Shown: positions 47,718 to 57,200 of the stretch, one piece after another | Numbering within the stretch: position 1 is the first letter of the stretch | Layout of the letters: the number at the start of each line of letters is the position of its first letter | Origin: Bacteroidales bacterium | Lineage (GTDB): Bacteria > Bacteroidota > Bacteroidia > Bacteroidales > UBA932 | DNA length: 64,000 nucleotides | Direction of reading: 5' to 3' | NCBI GenBank assembly: GCA_017447265.1 | Contig: JAFSOA010000001.1 | Span: forward strand, 372,001 to 436,000 | Position numbers and translations under genes: made by a program | Notes under the pieces: generated by a model | Databases searched by the model: none | What the model saw: the letters and a program-made list of their open reading frames with translations, nothing else | What the model was told of the DNA's origin: nothing

Positions 47718-49691
47718 ATGAAAATCTACGAGAAAGACCCGTGGCTTGCGCCTTTCAAGAACGCTGTGGATGGACGCAACCAGCAGATCCTGCGAGTGAA
47801 AGATTCCATCGCCGGCAAAGGAAAACCCCTGAAGAAAGCCATCAACGGCAGCCTGTATTATTGCCTCCACCGCGAGAACGGGGAATGGGTGTTCCGCGAG
47901 TGGGCGCCCAATGCGTCCAAGATCTTCCTGACCGGCGATTTCAACGGCTGGCGCCGGAGCGATGAATGGGCCCTGAAGCCGACAGGCGGCGGCAACTGGG
48001 AGTTGCGTGTGCCCGGCGACAAAGTGGCTCATGGCGACCTCTACAAGTGGTTCGTCGAGTGGCCCTGCGGCGGCGGAGAGCGCATCCCCGCCTATGCCAC
48101 CCGCTGCATCCAGGACCCGGAGACCAAAGTCTTCTGCGCCCAGGTCTGGGAGCCGGCCAAGGCGTATCGCTGGCGCAAGAAACGCGGCCCGAAAATCGAC
48201 AACCCCCTCATCTACGAGACCCATATCGGCATGAGTACCGAGGAACAGAAAGTGGGCTCCTTCACCGAATTCCGGGAAAAAGTGCTGCCGCGTGTCATCG
48301 AGACGGGTTATAATACCCTGCAGATCATGGCTTTGCAGGAACATCCCTATTATGGCAGCTTCGGCTACCAGGTGTCCAGCTTCTTTGCGTTGAGCAGCCG
48401 CTTCGGCACGCCCGAGGAGTTCAAGGCGCTGGTCGACGCGGCCCACCAGGCCGGCATCGCCGTCATCATGGACGTGGTCCACAGCCATGCCGTGAGCAAC
48501 GAGGTGGAAGGCCTCAGCCGCCTCGACGGTTCCTACACCACCTACTTCCACGACGGCCCCCGCGGACAGCATCCCGCCTGGGGCTCGCGCTGCTTCGACT
48601 ACGGCAAGGGCCCGACCATCCACTTCCTGCTCTCGAACCTGAAGTACTGGATGGAAGAATACTGTCTCGACGGATTCCGCTTCGACGGCGTGACAAGCAT
48701 GCTCTACTACGACCATGGACTGGAGCGCGACTTCACGTCGTACGACTGCTATTTCGACGGCGGGCAGGACGGGGATGCGATTACCTACCTGGGCCTGGCC
48801 AATATCCTGGTCAAGGAGCTGAACCCCCATGCTTTCACCATCGCCGAAGATATGTCGGGCATGCCCGGCCTGGCCGCTCCCATCGCCGACGGCGGCATCG
48901 GTTTCGACTACCGCATGAGCATGGGCATCGCCGACCACTGGATCAAGTGGATCAAGGAGCGCAGCGACTGGGACTGGAGCATGGGCGAGATCTGGCACGA
49001 GCTCTCGGGCAAGCGCCCCGACGAACGCACCATCAGCTATGCCGAGTGCCACGACCAGGCGCTGGTGGGCGACAAGACCATCATCTTCCGCCTCATCGAC
49101 CAGGAAATGTACTGGAGCATGAACATCGGCTCCCAGAACATGACCATCGACCGCGGCATCGCCCTGCACAAGATGATCCGCCTCGTGACCCTGGCTACGG
49201 CCGGCGACGGCTATCTGACGTTCATGGGCAACGAATTCGGACATCCTGAGTGGATCGACTTCCCGCGCGAGGGCAATGACTGGTCGTTCTTCTATGCGCG
49301 CCGCCAGTGGTCGCTGGTCGACAATCCCGGCCTGCGCTACCATGGGCTCTGGCGCTTCGAACAGGCCATGCTGCAGCTGGCCCGCGAGGACGCGCTGCTG
49401 GCCGTGCCGCCCACCTGCCTGCGCTGCGACGAGGAGAAGAAAGTGTTGTTGCTGGAGCGTGCAGGCTTGATCTTCGCCTTCAATTTCAACCCGGAGCATT
49501 CCTTCGACAACTACGGTTTTGAAGTGCCGGCCGGCAGCTATGCGCTGGTGCTCGACAGCGATGCGCCGGAGTTCGGCGGCTTCTCCCGCAACGATCCCGG
49601 CATGCTTCACCACACGGTCCGGGAATGGGACAGGGACACGCTCCATCTCTACCTGCCGAGCCGTACTGTTCAGGTATTGAAGAAGCTATAA
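47718..49691 (+). CDS. glgB: 1,4-alpha-glucan branching enzyme (GH13)
   Basis: The 657-residue enzyme introduces alpha-1,6 branches into glycogen. A CBM48-type N-terminal domain (FREWAPNASKIFLTGDFNGW) precedes the GH13 barrel with MDVVHSHAV, the nucleophile Asp in LDGFRFDGVTSMLYYDHG, the acid/base Glu in TIAEDMSGMPG and the transition-state Asp in AECHDQALVGD. It is of the eukaryote-like (GH13_8) type rather than the proteobacterial GlgB type. It starts 1 nt after xseB and begins a five-gene glucan cluster. The following gene has its own promoter. Confidence 0.95.
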   Translation: MKIYEKDPWLAPFKNAVDGRNQQILRVKDSIAGKGKPLKKAINGSLYYCLHRENGEWVFREWAPNASKIFLTGDFNGWRRSDEWALKPTGGGNWELRVPGDKVAHGDLYKWFVEWPCGGGERIPAYATRCIQDPETKVFCAQVWEPAKAYRWRKKRGPKIDNPLIYETHIGMSTEEQKVGSFTEFREKVLPRVIETGYNTLQIMALQEHPYYGSFGYQVSSFFALSSRFGTPEEFKALVDAAHQAGIAVIMDVVHSHAVSNEVEGLSRLDGSYTTYFHDGPRGQHPAWGSRCFDYGKGPTIHFLLSNLKYWMEEYCLDGFRFDGVTSMLYYDHGLERDFTSYDCYFDGGQDGDAITYLGLANILVKELNPHAFTIAEDMSGMPGLAAPIADGGIGFDYRMSMGIADHWIKWIKERSDWDWSMGEIWHELSGKRPDERTISYAECHDQALVGDKTIIFRLIDQEMYWSMNIGSQNMTIDRGIALHKMIRLVTLATAGDGYLTFMGNEFGHPEWIDFPREGNDWSFFYARRQWSLVDNPGLRYHGLWRFEQAMLQLAREDALLAVPPTCLRCDEEKKVLLLERAGLIFAFNFNPEHSFDNYGFEVPAGSYALVLDSDAPEFGGFSRNDPGMLHHTVREWDRDTLHLYLPSRTVQVLKKL

Positions 49692-49735
49692 TACTATCAA
49701 GAGATAATATAAGTATAAATACCAAAATTCTTTTG

Positions 49736-49743
49736 TAACTTTG
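49736..49743 (+). promoter_or_regulatory. -7 element (TAACTTTG) for the debranching-enzyme operon
   Basis: TAACTTTG fits TAnnTTTG in an A/T-rich gap, 23 nt before the debranching-enzyme ATG. It probably drives the run from 49767 to ribF. Confidence 0.65.
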
Positions 49744-49766
49744 CGCGATTAAATACCTGTGAGACC

Positions 49767-51704
49767 ATGGCTTATTTGCAATTCAACAAGGCGGAGCTCG
49801 TGAATCTCGAATACTCCCTGAAGCGGGAGCTGCTGGCCACCAACCGGGCCGGCGGTTACTGCAACACGACCATCGTGGGGTGCAACACCCGGAAGTATCA
49901 CGGTTTGCTGGCCGTTCCGATCGACCGTTTCGGCGGGCACCGCTACATGCTTCTGTCGGCCCTCGACGAGACGCTGCTGCAGCATGGCATGCCTTTCAAC
50001 CTGGGCATCCACTGCTACGGAGACATCTACGAGCCCCGCGGGCACAAATATATCGTCGATTTTGAGATGGATCCCTTCCCGGTCATTACCTACCGGGTCG
50101 GCGGTATGCTGTTCAAGAAAGAGATCCTCTTCGTGGTGGGTTCCGGACAGCTGCTCATCCGCTATACCCTGCTGGATGCGCACTCCCACACGGTCCTGCG
50201 CCTGAAGCCGTACCTGGCGTACCGCAGCATCCATGCGCTGACCGTGGCCAATCCGGAAGCCGACACGCACTACCGCTCCGAGGAAGGCGGCGTGTCGTTC
50301 TGCCTCTACAAGGGCTTCCCGCGCCTGCATCTCCAGCTTTCCAAGAAAAGCGACTACGTCCACGCACCGGACTGGTACAAGAATATCGTCTACAAGGAAG
50401 AATACCGCCGCGGCTTCGACTGCATGGAAGACCTGCTGGTACCGGGCTTCTTCGAACTGCCGATGGCGAAAGGGGAGAGCATCGTTTTCTCCGCTTCCAC
50501 CGAGCCGGTCTCACACCGCAACCTCAAGGCGCAGTTCACCCGGGAAGCCAAGCGCCGCATGCCGCGTGACAACTATGACGACTGCCTGAAAGCCGCCGCC
50601 GAGCAGCTCTTTGCGGAAGAGGGACCGCTCTCCCGTATCTGCACCGGTTTCTCCTGGCACGAGATCGGCGGCATGCGCGAGACGGCCATCGCCCTTCCGG
50701 GCCTGACCCTCTGCAACAACGGCGACGTAAAGCGCTTCGAAAAGATCCTTTCCGACCTGATTTCGGTGCAGAAGAAAGCTTTCCTGAAGGGCAGCGACCA
50801 GGTGGAATCGCCGCTGCGGCTCACGGAAGCCGTGCAGCAGCTGATCCAGTTTACCGGCGATGCGGAAGCTGCCTGGAGCAAATATGGCAAGTTCCTCAAA
50901 CAGGTGATCGAGAGTTACCTGAACGGCCGTCCGGAGGTGACGCTGCACGACAACGGCCTGCTCTGGGCCGAGAAGCCGGGCGTCGCCCTGAGCTGGATGA
51001 ACGCCTATATCGACGGCAAGCCCGTGACAGAGCGCCGTGGCTATCAGGTAGAAACCAACTGCCTCTGGTACAATGCCATCTGCTTCGTCCTCGAGATGGA
51101 GGGCCGCTTCGGCAAAGCCGGCAGCTTTACGAAACGCTGCCAGGAAGTGAAAGCCGCGGTCGAAGCCTGCTTTTTCGATACCTTCTGGGTGGAAGCCCGC
51201 CATCACCTGGCGGACTATGTCGGTGAAGAGGGCCAGAACGTGTTTACGCGACCCAACCAGCTCTATGCCTGCTCCCTGCCGTACAGCCCTGTTTCGGAAG
51301 AGGTCCAGGCCGAGATCCTGCATGCCGTGGAGCGCGAACTCGTGACCACGCGCGGCATCCGCACCCTCTCGCCGAAGAATCCGCTCTACCGCTCCCGCTA
51401 CGACGGCAACCAGATCGAGCGCGACACGGCCACCCACAACGGCTGTACCCGTCCCTGGCTGCTGGGCGCCTATGTGACCGGCTGCTTCAAACTCTTCGGC
51501 CCTTCGTTCGTGCGCAAGGCGCAGGAACTGGTCGACGGCTTCCAGGAAGACCTGAACGTCCACGGCATCGCCGCAGTGGCTGAGATCTACGACGGAGATC
51601 CGCCGTATTTCCCGCACGGCGCCATCAACTCGGCGCTCAGTGTGGCGGAAATCATCCGGGTGAAATATCTCATCAAGAAAAATAAGGAGGAGGAATCGTT
51701 ATGA
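49767..51704 (+). CDS. Glycogen debranching enzyme (amylo-alpha-1,6-glucosidase type)
   Basis: The 645-residue protein has an N-terminal beta-sandwich domain (LLATNRAGGYCNTTIVGCNTRKYHGLLV-like) and a C-terminal (alpha/alpha)6 domain of the GDE family. The latter has GFSWHEIGGMRETAIALPGL (catalytic Asp region replaced here by HEIGGMRE) and LHDNGLLWAEKPG followed by VETNCLWYNA. It removes alpha-1,6-linked glucose from limit dextrins. It has no N-terminal 4-alpha-glucanotransferase half as in eukaryotic enzymes. In the usual family pattern G-F-P-W-F-x-D-W-G-R-D-x-x-I the Asp residues stand out; here the corresponding segment reads FSWHEIGGMRETAI, so the second Asp is Glu. It overlaps the GT4 gene by 4 nt. 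Confidence 0.88.
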   Translation: MAYLQFNKAELVNLEYSLKRELLATNRAGGYCNTTIVGCNTRKYHGLLAVPIDRFGGHRYMLLSALDETLLQHGMPFNLGIHCYGDIYEPRGHKYIVDFEMDPFPVITYRVGGMLFKKEILFVVGSGQLLIRYTLLDAHSHTVLRLKPYLAYRSIHALTVANPEADTHYRSEEGGVSFCLYKGFPRLHLQLSKKSDYVHAPDWYKNIVYKEEYRRGFDCMEDLLVPGFFELPMAKGESIVFSASTEPVSHRNLKAQFTREAKRRMPRDNYDDCLKAAAEQLFAEEGPLSRICTGFSWHEIGGMRETAIALPGLTLCNNGDVKRFEKILSDLISVQKKAFLKGSDQVESPLRLTEAVQQLIQFTGDAEAAWSKYGKFLKQVIESYLNGRPEVTLHDNGLLWAEKPGVALSWMNAYIDGKPVTERRGYQVETNCLWYNAICFVLEMEGRFGKAGSFTKRCQEVKAAVEACFFDTFWVEARHHLADYVGEEGQNVFTRPNQLYACSLPYSPVSEEVQAEILHAVERELVTTRGIRTLSPKNPLYRSRYDGNQIERDTATHNGCTRPWLLGAYVTGCFKLFGPSFVRKAQELVDGFQEDLNVHGIAAVAEIYDGDPPYFPHGAINSALSVAEIIRVKYLIKKNKEEESL

Positions 51705-52990
51705 GAGTCCTGATGTTCGGCTGGGAGTTCCCGCCCCATATCGCGGGAGGTCTGGGCACGGCCTGCTACGGCATGACCAAGGGCCTGGCCCATTGCGGCG
51801 TGGAGGTACTGTTCGTGATGCCTTCCGCCAGCGGCGACGAAGACCAGAGCGCCGTGCGCATCATCAACGCCAGCGACGTGGCCGTATACGATGCGTTTGC
51901 CAACACCGACGAATTCCTGGGCAAGGTCCAGTTCCTGCGCGTCGGTTCCAACCTGCATCCCTATATCGACCCGGTCGATTTCACCGACCTGGTGGAAGAG
52001 GAACGGCGCAGCCAGAACGAGGAATTCAAGTTCTATTTCCGCCAGAAATACAAGTTCTCCGGCAAGTACGGCAAAAACCTCATGGAAGAGGTCTCGCGCT
52101 ACGCCATGGTCGGCGGTGCGATTGCCGCCGAAGAACAGTTCGATGTGATCCATGCCCACGACTGGCTGACCTACTACGCCGGCATCGCCGCCAAGCGCGT
52201 GTCGGGCAAGCCGCTGGTCATCCATGTCCATGCCACCTCCTTCGACCGCGGCAGTGCCGACAGCATCGACACCCGTGTCTTCGAGATCGAGCAGCGCGGC
52301 ATGCAGGAAGCCGACAAGGTCATCACCGTCAGCGACCTGACCCGCAACATCGTCATCACCAAGTACGGCATCGATCCCGCCAAGGTCGTGACGGTCCACA
52401 ATGCCGTGGACTTCTCCGGCCGCGAGAAAATCTCGGTCCAGCGCGGCGTCCATGACAAAGTCATCACCTTCCTGGGCCGCATCACCTTCCAGAAGGGTCC
52501 CGAATATTTCATCGAAGCAGCCGCGAAGGTGCTCAAGGTCTGCCCCAACACCCGCTTCGTGATGGCGGGCAGCGGCGACATGATGAACCGCTGCGTCCGC
52601 TATGTGGCGAAACTCGGCATTGCCGACCGCTTCTACTTCACGGGCTTCCTGCGCGGCGACGACGTACAGAAGATGTTCGCCCTTTCCGATGTGTACGTGA
52701 TGCCTTCGGTGTCCGAACCTTTCGGCATTTCGCCGCTCGAGGCCATGAAATCGGATGTGCCGACCATCATCTCGAAGCAGTCGGGTGTGGCCGAGGTGCT
52801 GAAGTATGCCATCAAAGTCGACTTCTGGGATGTCAACGCCCTGGCCGATGCTATGTACGGCCTGCTCAACTATCCGGCGCTTCCGCGCCTGGCATCGGAG
52901 CGCGGTCGCGAAGAGGTGGACAATCTCAAATGGGATGCTGCCGCCGTGAAGGTGCGCGACGTCTATCAGTCGGCCATTGAGGGTCAATAA
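51701..52990 (+). CDS. GT4-family glycosyltransferase (starch-synthase-like)
   Basis: The 429-residue GT-B enzyme begins MRVLMFGWEFPPHIAGGLGT, the donor/acceptor loop of starch-synthase-like GT4/GT5 enzymes. It has DVIHAHDWLTYYAG, then EADKVITVSDLTRNI, ITFLGRITFQKGPEYFIEAA and the C-terminal SVSEPFGISPLEAMKSDVP, in which the EPFG motif binds the nucleotide. Conserved GDE-GT4-GH57 gene trios occur in Bacteroidota glucan storage, so it probably elongates an alpha-glucan or makes a primer. The specific sugar donor cannot be read from sequence. It overlaps the debranching gene by ATGA. Confidence 0.88.
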   Translation: MRVLMFGWEFPPHIAGGLGTACYGMTKGLAHCGVEVLFVMPSASGDEDQSAVRIINASDVAVYDAFANTDEFLGKVQFLRVGSNLHPYIDPVDFTDLVEEERRSQNEEFKFYFRQKYKFSGKYGKNLMEEVSRYAMVGGAIAAEEQFDVIHAHDWLTYYAGIAAKRVSGKPLVIHVHATSFDRGSADSIDTRVFEIEQRGMQEADKVITVSDLTRNIVITKYGIDPAKVVTVHNAVDFSGREKISVQRGVHDKVITFLGRITFQKGPEYFIEAAAKVLKVCPNTRFVMAGSGDMMNRCVRYVAKLGIADRFYFTGFLRGDDVQKMFALSDVYVMPSVSEPFGISPLEAMKSDVPTIISKQSGVAEVLKYAIKVDFWDVNALADAMYGLLNYPALPRLASERGREEVDNLKWDAAAVKVRDVYQSAIEGQ

Positions 52991-53010
52991 GACAATAAAA
53001 AAGTAACGCT

Positions 53011-54216
53011 ATGAATAAGTCAGTTTGTTTTTACTTCCAGGTCCATCAGCCCGACCGTCTGCGGCAGTTCCGCTTCTTCGACATCGGCAATGACTTCCAC
53101 TACCTCGATGATTTCTCCAACCGGACCATCGTGCGCCGTGTGGCCGAGCGCTGCTATCTCCCGGCCAACAAGATGCTGCACGACCTGATCCTTCGCAATA
53201 ACGGCGCCTTCAGGGTGGCTTTCTCCATTTCCGGCACCGCCATCGAGCAGTTCGAGCGCTATGTGCCCGAAGTGATCGACAGTTTCAAGGCCCTCGCCGC
53301 CACCGGCTGTGTGGAGTTCCTGAGTGAGACCTATTCCCACTCGCTCTCTTCGCTGGCCTCGATGACCGAGTTCAAGAAGCAGGTGAAGCTGCACGCCGAC
53401 CTGATGAAGCGCCTCTTCGGGGTCAAGCCCACCGTGTTCCGCAACACGGAGCTCATCTACTCCGACATGATCGGCGCCGCCGTGGCGGACTTGGGCTACG
53501 AGGTGATGCTGACCGAAGGAGCCAAGCACATCCTGGGCTGGAAGAGCCCGAACTTCGTGTATGCCAATGCCATCAACCCGCGCATGAAGGTCCTGCTCCG
53601 CAACTTCACCCTGAGCGACGACATCGCGTTCCGCTTCTCCGACAGGGGCTGGAACAGCTGGCCGCTGACGGCCGAGAAGTTCGCCGACTGGGCCGTTTCC
53701 GCCCTGGAGAAAGACGATGTGCTCAACCTCTTCATGGATTATGAGACCTTCGGCGAGCACCAGCGCAGCGCGAGCGGCATCTTCGACTTCATGAATGCCC
53801 TCCCGGCCGCGGTCCTTTCCCGCAACCTCTCTTTCTGCACCCCTTCCGAGGCGGCCCGCACGTACCAGCCGGTGGCCCCGCTGCACGTCCCGTATCCCAT
53901 TTCCTGGGCAGACGAGGAGCGCGACACCAGTGCCTGGCTCGGCAACGACCTGCAGGAGGAAGCTTTCAACAAGCTTTATGCGCTGGAGGCCGACGTATAC
54001 AAAACCAAAGACGACAACCTGGTCAGCATCTTCCGCAAGCTGCAGGAGAGCGACCATTTCTATTACATGTGCACCAAATTCTTCTCCGACGGCAGTGTCC
54101 ACAGCTATTTCAACCCGTACGACACGCCGTATGAGGCCTTCATCAACTATATGAACGTGCTCGCAGACTTTGAACTGCGCATCAAGGAGAAACTCAAAGC
54201 CAAGAAAACCAAGTAA
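53011..54216 (+). CDS. GH57-family alpha-amylase/glucanotransferase
   Basis: The 401-residue protein begins with VCFYFQVHQPDRL, the conserved HQP of GH57. Motifs include NNGAFRVAFSISGTAIEQ, EFLSETYSHSL with the family's conserved Glu-His region, VFRNTELIYSDM (the catalytic nucleophile Glu in NTE) and the later MDYETFGEH carrying a catalytic Asp. Members hydrolyse or transfer alpha-1,4-glucan chains. No signal peptide is seen, so it acts in the cytoplasm on stored glucan. It lies 20 nt after the GT4 gene and 5 nt before the synthase-phosphorylase fusion. Confidence 0.9.
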   Translation: MNKSVCFYFQVHQPDRLRQFRFFDIGNDFHYLDDFSNRTIVRRVAERCYLPANKMLHDLILRNNGAFRVAFSISGTAIEQFERYVPEVIDSFKALAATGCVEFLSETYSHSLSSLASMTEFKKQVKLHADLMKRLFGVKPTVFRNTELIYSDMIGAAVADLGYEVMLTEGAKHILGWKSPNFVYANAINPRMKVLLRNFTLSDDIAFRFSDRGWNSWPLTAEKFADWAVSALEKDDVLNLFMDYETFGEHQRSASGIFDFMNALPAAVLSRNLSFCTPSEAARTYQPVAPLHVPYPISWADEERDTSAWLGNDLQEEAFNKLYALEADVYKTKDDNLVSIFRKLQESDHFYYMCTKFFSDGSVHSYFNPYDTPYEAFINYMNVLADFELRIKEKLKAKKTK

Positions 54217-54221
54217 GCAAG

Positions 54222-57200
54222 ATGGAAGAAAAATTCACGATGCCCGACTACCTGTTTGAATCCAGTTGGGAAGTTTGCAACAAGGTAGGCGGAATACACA
54301 CCGTTATTGCCACCAAAGCCCTCTATTTAGGAACCTCTTTCAAGAAACATCATCATATCCATATCGGACCCGATGTCTGGCGTGATGTCAGGCAGAACCC
54401 GGAATTCACGGAAGACCCCACCCTGTTCCGCTCCTGGCGACGCCATGCGGCGGAGGAGGGGCTCCGCATCCGCGTCGGTCACTGGAACGTCGCCGGCGAT
54501 CCGGTGGCGATCCTGGTCGACTTTACGCCCTTCATCAGCCACAAGGACGACATCCTCACCGAGCTGTGGAAAAGCTTCGGCGTGGACTCCATCAGCGGCG
54601 GCTGGGATTATGTCGAGTCGGCCCTGTTCGGCTATGCCGCCGGCAAGGTAATCGAGAGCTTCGTGCGCTACAATGTCAAGCCGCACGAGAAGGTGCTGGC
54701 CCAGTTCCACGAGTGGATGACGGGCGCCGGCCTGCTCTATGTGAAAATGACCAACCTGCCCATCGGCACCATCTTCACCACCCATGCGACGGTGGTGGGC
54801 CGTTGCGTGGCAGGCAAGAATATTCCGCTGTATGACGGACTGGAGAGCCTGCAGGCCGACCAGCTGGCGCACGAATACGGCGTGGTGGCCCGCCACTCGC
54901 TCGAGAAAGCGGCTGCGACGGCATCCGACGTGTTCACCACGGTGAGCGAGATCACCGGCCGTGAGTGCAAACAGTTCCTGGGCCGGGAGTGCGACGTGAT
55001 CACGCCCAACGGCTTCGAGAACAGCTTTACGCCCAGTGACGACCAGTATGACGCCTGTCGCGCCGCCGCCCGCCAGAAACTCCTGGAGGTGGCCTCGGCG
55101 ATGGCCGGGGAAGGCTTTACCGACGAAAGTCTGCTGGTAGGCATCGGCGGACGCTACGAATACAGCAACAAAGGCATCGACGTCTTCATCGACGCCCTGG
55201 CCAAGCTCTCCAACAGCTACAGCGGACGCAGGATCCTGGCCTTCATCATGGTCCCTTCCGGCAACAACGGTCCGGACCGGGAGCTCCTCAACAAGCTGAG
55301 CGGCATCAACAGCCCGTATACCACCCAGACCAGCCATTACCTGATGGACGACTATGACATCGTCACCCGCCGGCTGCGCGAGCTGCAGCTCGTCAACGCC
55401 GTCGGCTCCAATCTCGATGTCTTCTTCCTGCCCACCTACCTGAACGGCGACGACGGCGTGTTCAACATGCGTTACTACGACCTGCTGCCGGGTCTCGACC
55501 TGACCGTCTTCCCGTCGTACTACGAGCCGTGGGGTTATACGCCGCTTGAGTCGCTCGCCTTCAGCGTGCCGACCGTCACGACCTCGCTGGCCGGCTTCGG
55601 CCTCTGGGTCCGCTCCCATGCCACCGAGCCGCACCCGGGCATCACGGTCATCGAACGCAACGACGCCAACTATTCGGAAGTGGTCAACGCTGTCGCCAGG
55701 CGCATTATCGAAGCAGCCGAAGAGACGCCCGAACAGGCTGCCTCCGACCGGGCCAACGCCAAGCAGGTCTCCGAGATCGCCCTCTGGAGCAACAATATCG
55801 TCTACTACAAGGCAGCCTATACCAAAGCCATCGTAAAGGTGCGGGCTGAGCGCAAGAACTTCACGGAGATTCCCGACGACCACCAGCCGATGGCCCGCTA
55901 CTCGGCTGGCCAGCCTTCCTGGACGGGCATTTTCATCAGCCGTGAGCTGCCCGAGCGGCTCAAGCATCTCGACGCCCTGGCCAAGAACCTCTGGTGGTGC
56001 TGGAACGAATCGGCCATCGACCTGTTCCGCAACATCGATCCGAAGCTCTGGAAAGAAACCAACGGCAATCCGCTGCTCTTCCTCGACAAGATTCCGCTCA
56101 AGCAGTACCGCAAGCTGGAGCAGGATCCTGATTTCCTGGCGCGCCTGGACAAAGTCTACGCCGAATTCGAGGCCTATATGGCCGAGAAAGATTCGCGGAA
56201 AGGCGCCCATGTGGCTTATTTCTGCATGGAGTACGGTATCGACACCTCGCTGAAAATCTATTCGGGCGGCCTGGGCATCCTGGCCGGTGACTACCTGAAG
56301 GAAGCGTCCGACATGAAAGTCCACATGACCGCCATCGGCCTGCTGTACCGCCACGGCTATTTCACCCAGCGCCTGTCCGCCTATGGCGACCAGATCGCCG
56401 ACTACACGCCGCAGGACTTTACGAAGATTCCGGCTTCGCCCGTGCGCGATGAAAACGGCAACTGGCTGACGGTCAGCGTCGCTTTCCCGGGACGAAACCT
56501 CAATGCCCGTATCTGGCGCGTGGAAGTGGGCCGTACCGACCTCTATCTGCTTGACACCGACTACGAAGACAATCTGCCCGAAGACCGCCAGGTGACGCAC
56601 CAGCTTTACGGCGGCGACTGGGAGAACCGCCTGAAGCAGGAAATGCTGCTGGGTGTGGGCGGTGTCCGTGCCCTACGGGCCCTGGGCATCCATGCCGATG
56701 TATATCACTGCAATGAGGGCCATGCCGCCTTCAATGGCTTCGAGCGCCTGCGCGAACTGATCCAGATCGACAATCTTTCGTATCCCGAGGCTCTGGAAGT
56801 GGTACGCGCCTCTTCGCTCTTCACCACGCATACCCCGGTCCCGGCCGGTCATGACGCCTTTACGGAAGACCTGCTCCGTGTCTACATCTCGCACTATCCG
56901 GAGCGCATGAAGATCGACTGGCAGACCTTCATGAGCCTGGGCAAGATCCATCCCGAGAATCCGGGCGAGAAGTTCTCCATGAGCTTCCTGGCGGCCAACC
57001 TGTCGCAGGAAATCAACGGCGTGAGCTGGCTGCACGGCCGTGTGAGCCAGAATATCTTCGCCCCGATGTGGCCCGGTTACCTGCCCGAGGAACTTCATGT
57101 GAGCTCGGTCACCAACGGCGTCCACTATCCCACGTGGACGGCACCGGAATGGAAAGAGATTCACGAAAAGGTGTTCGGCAAGGAATTCAAGACGCACCAC

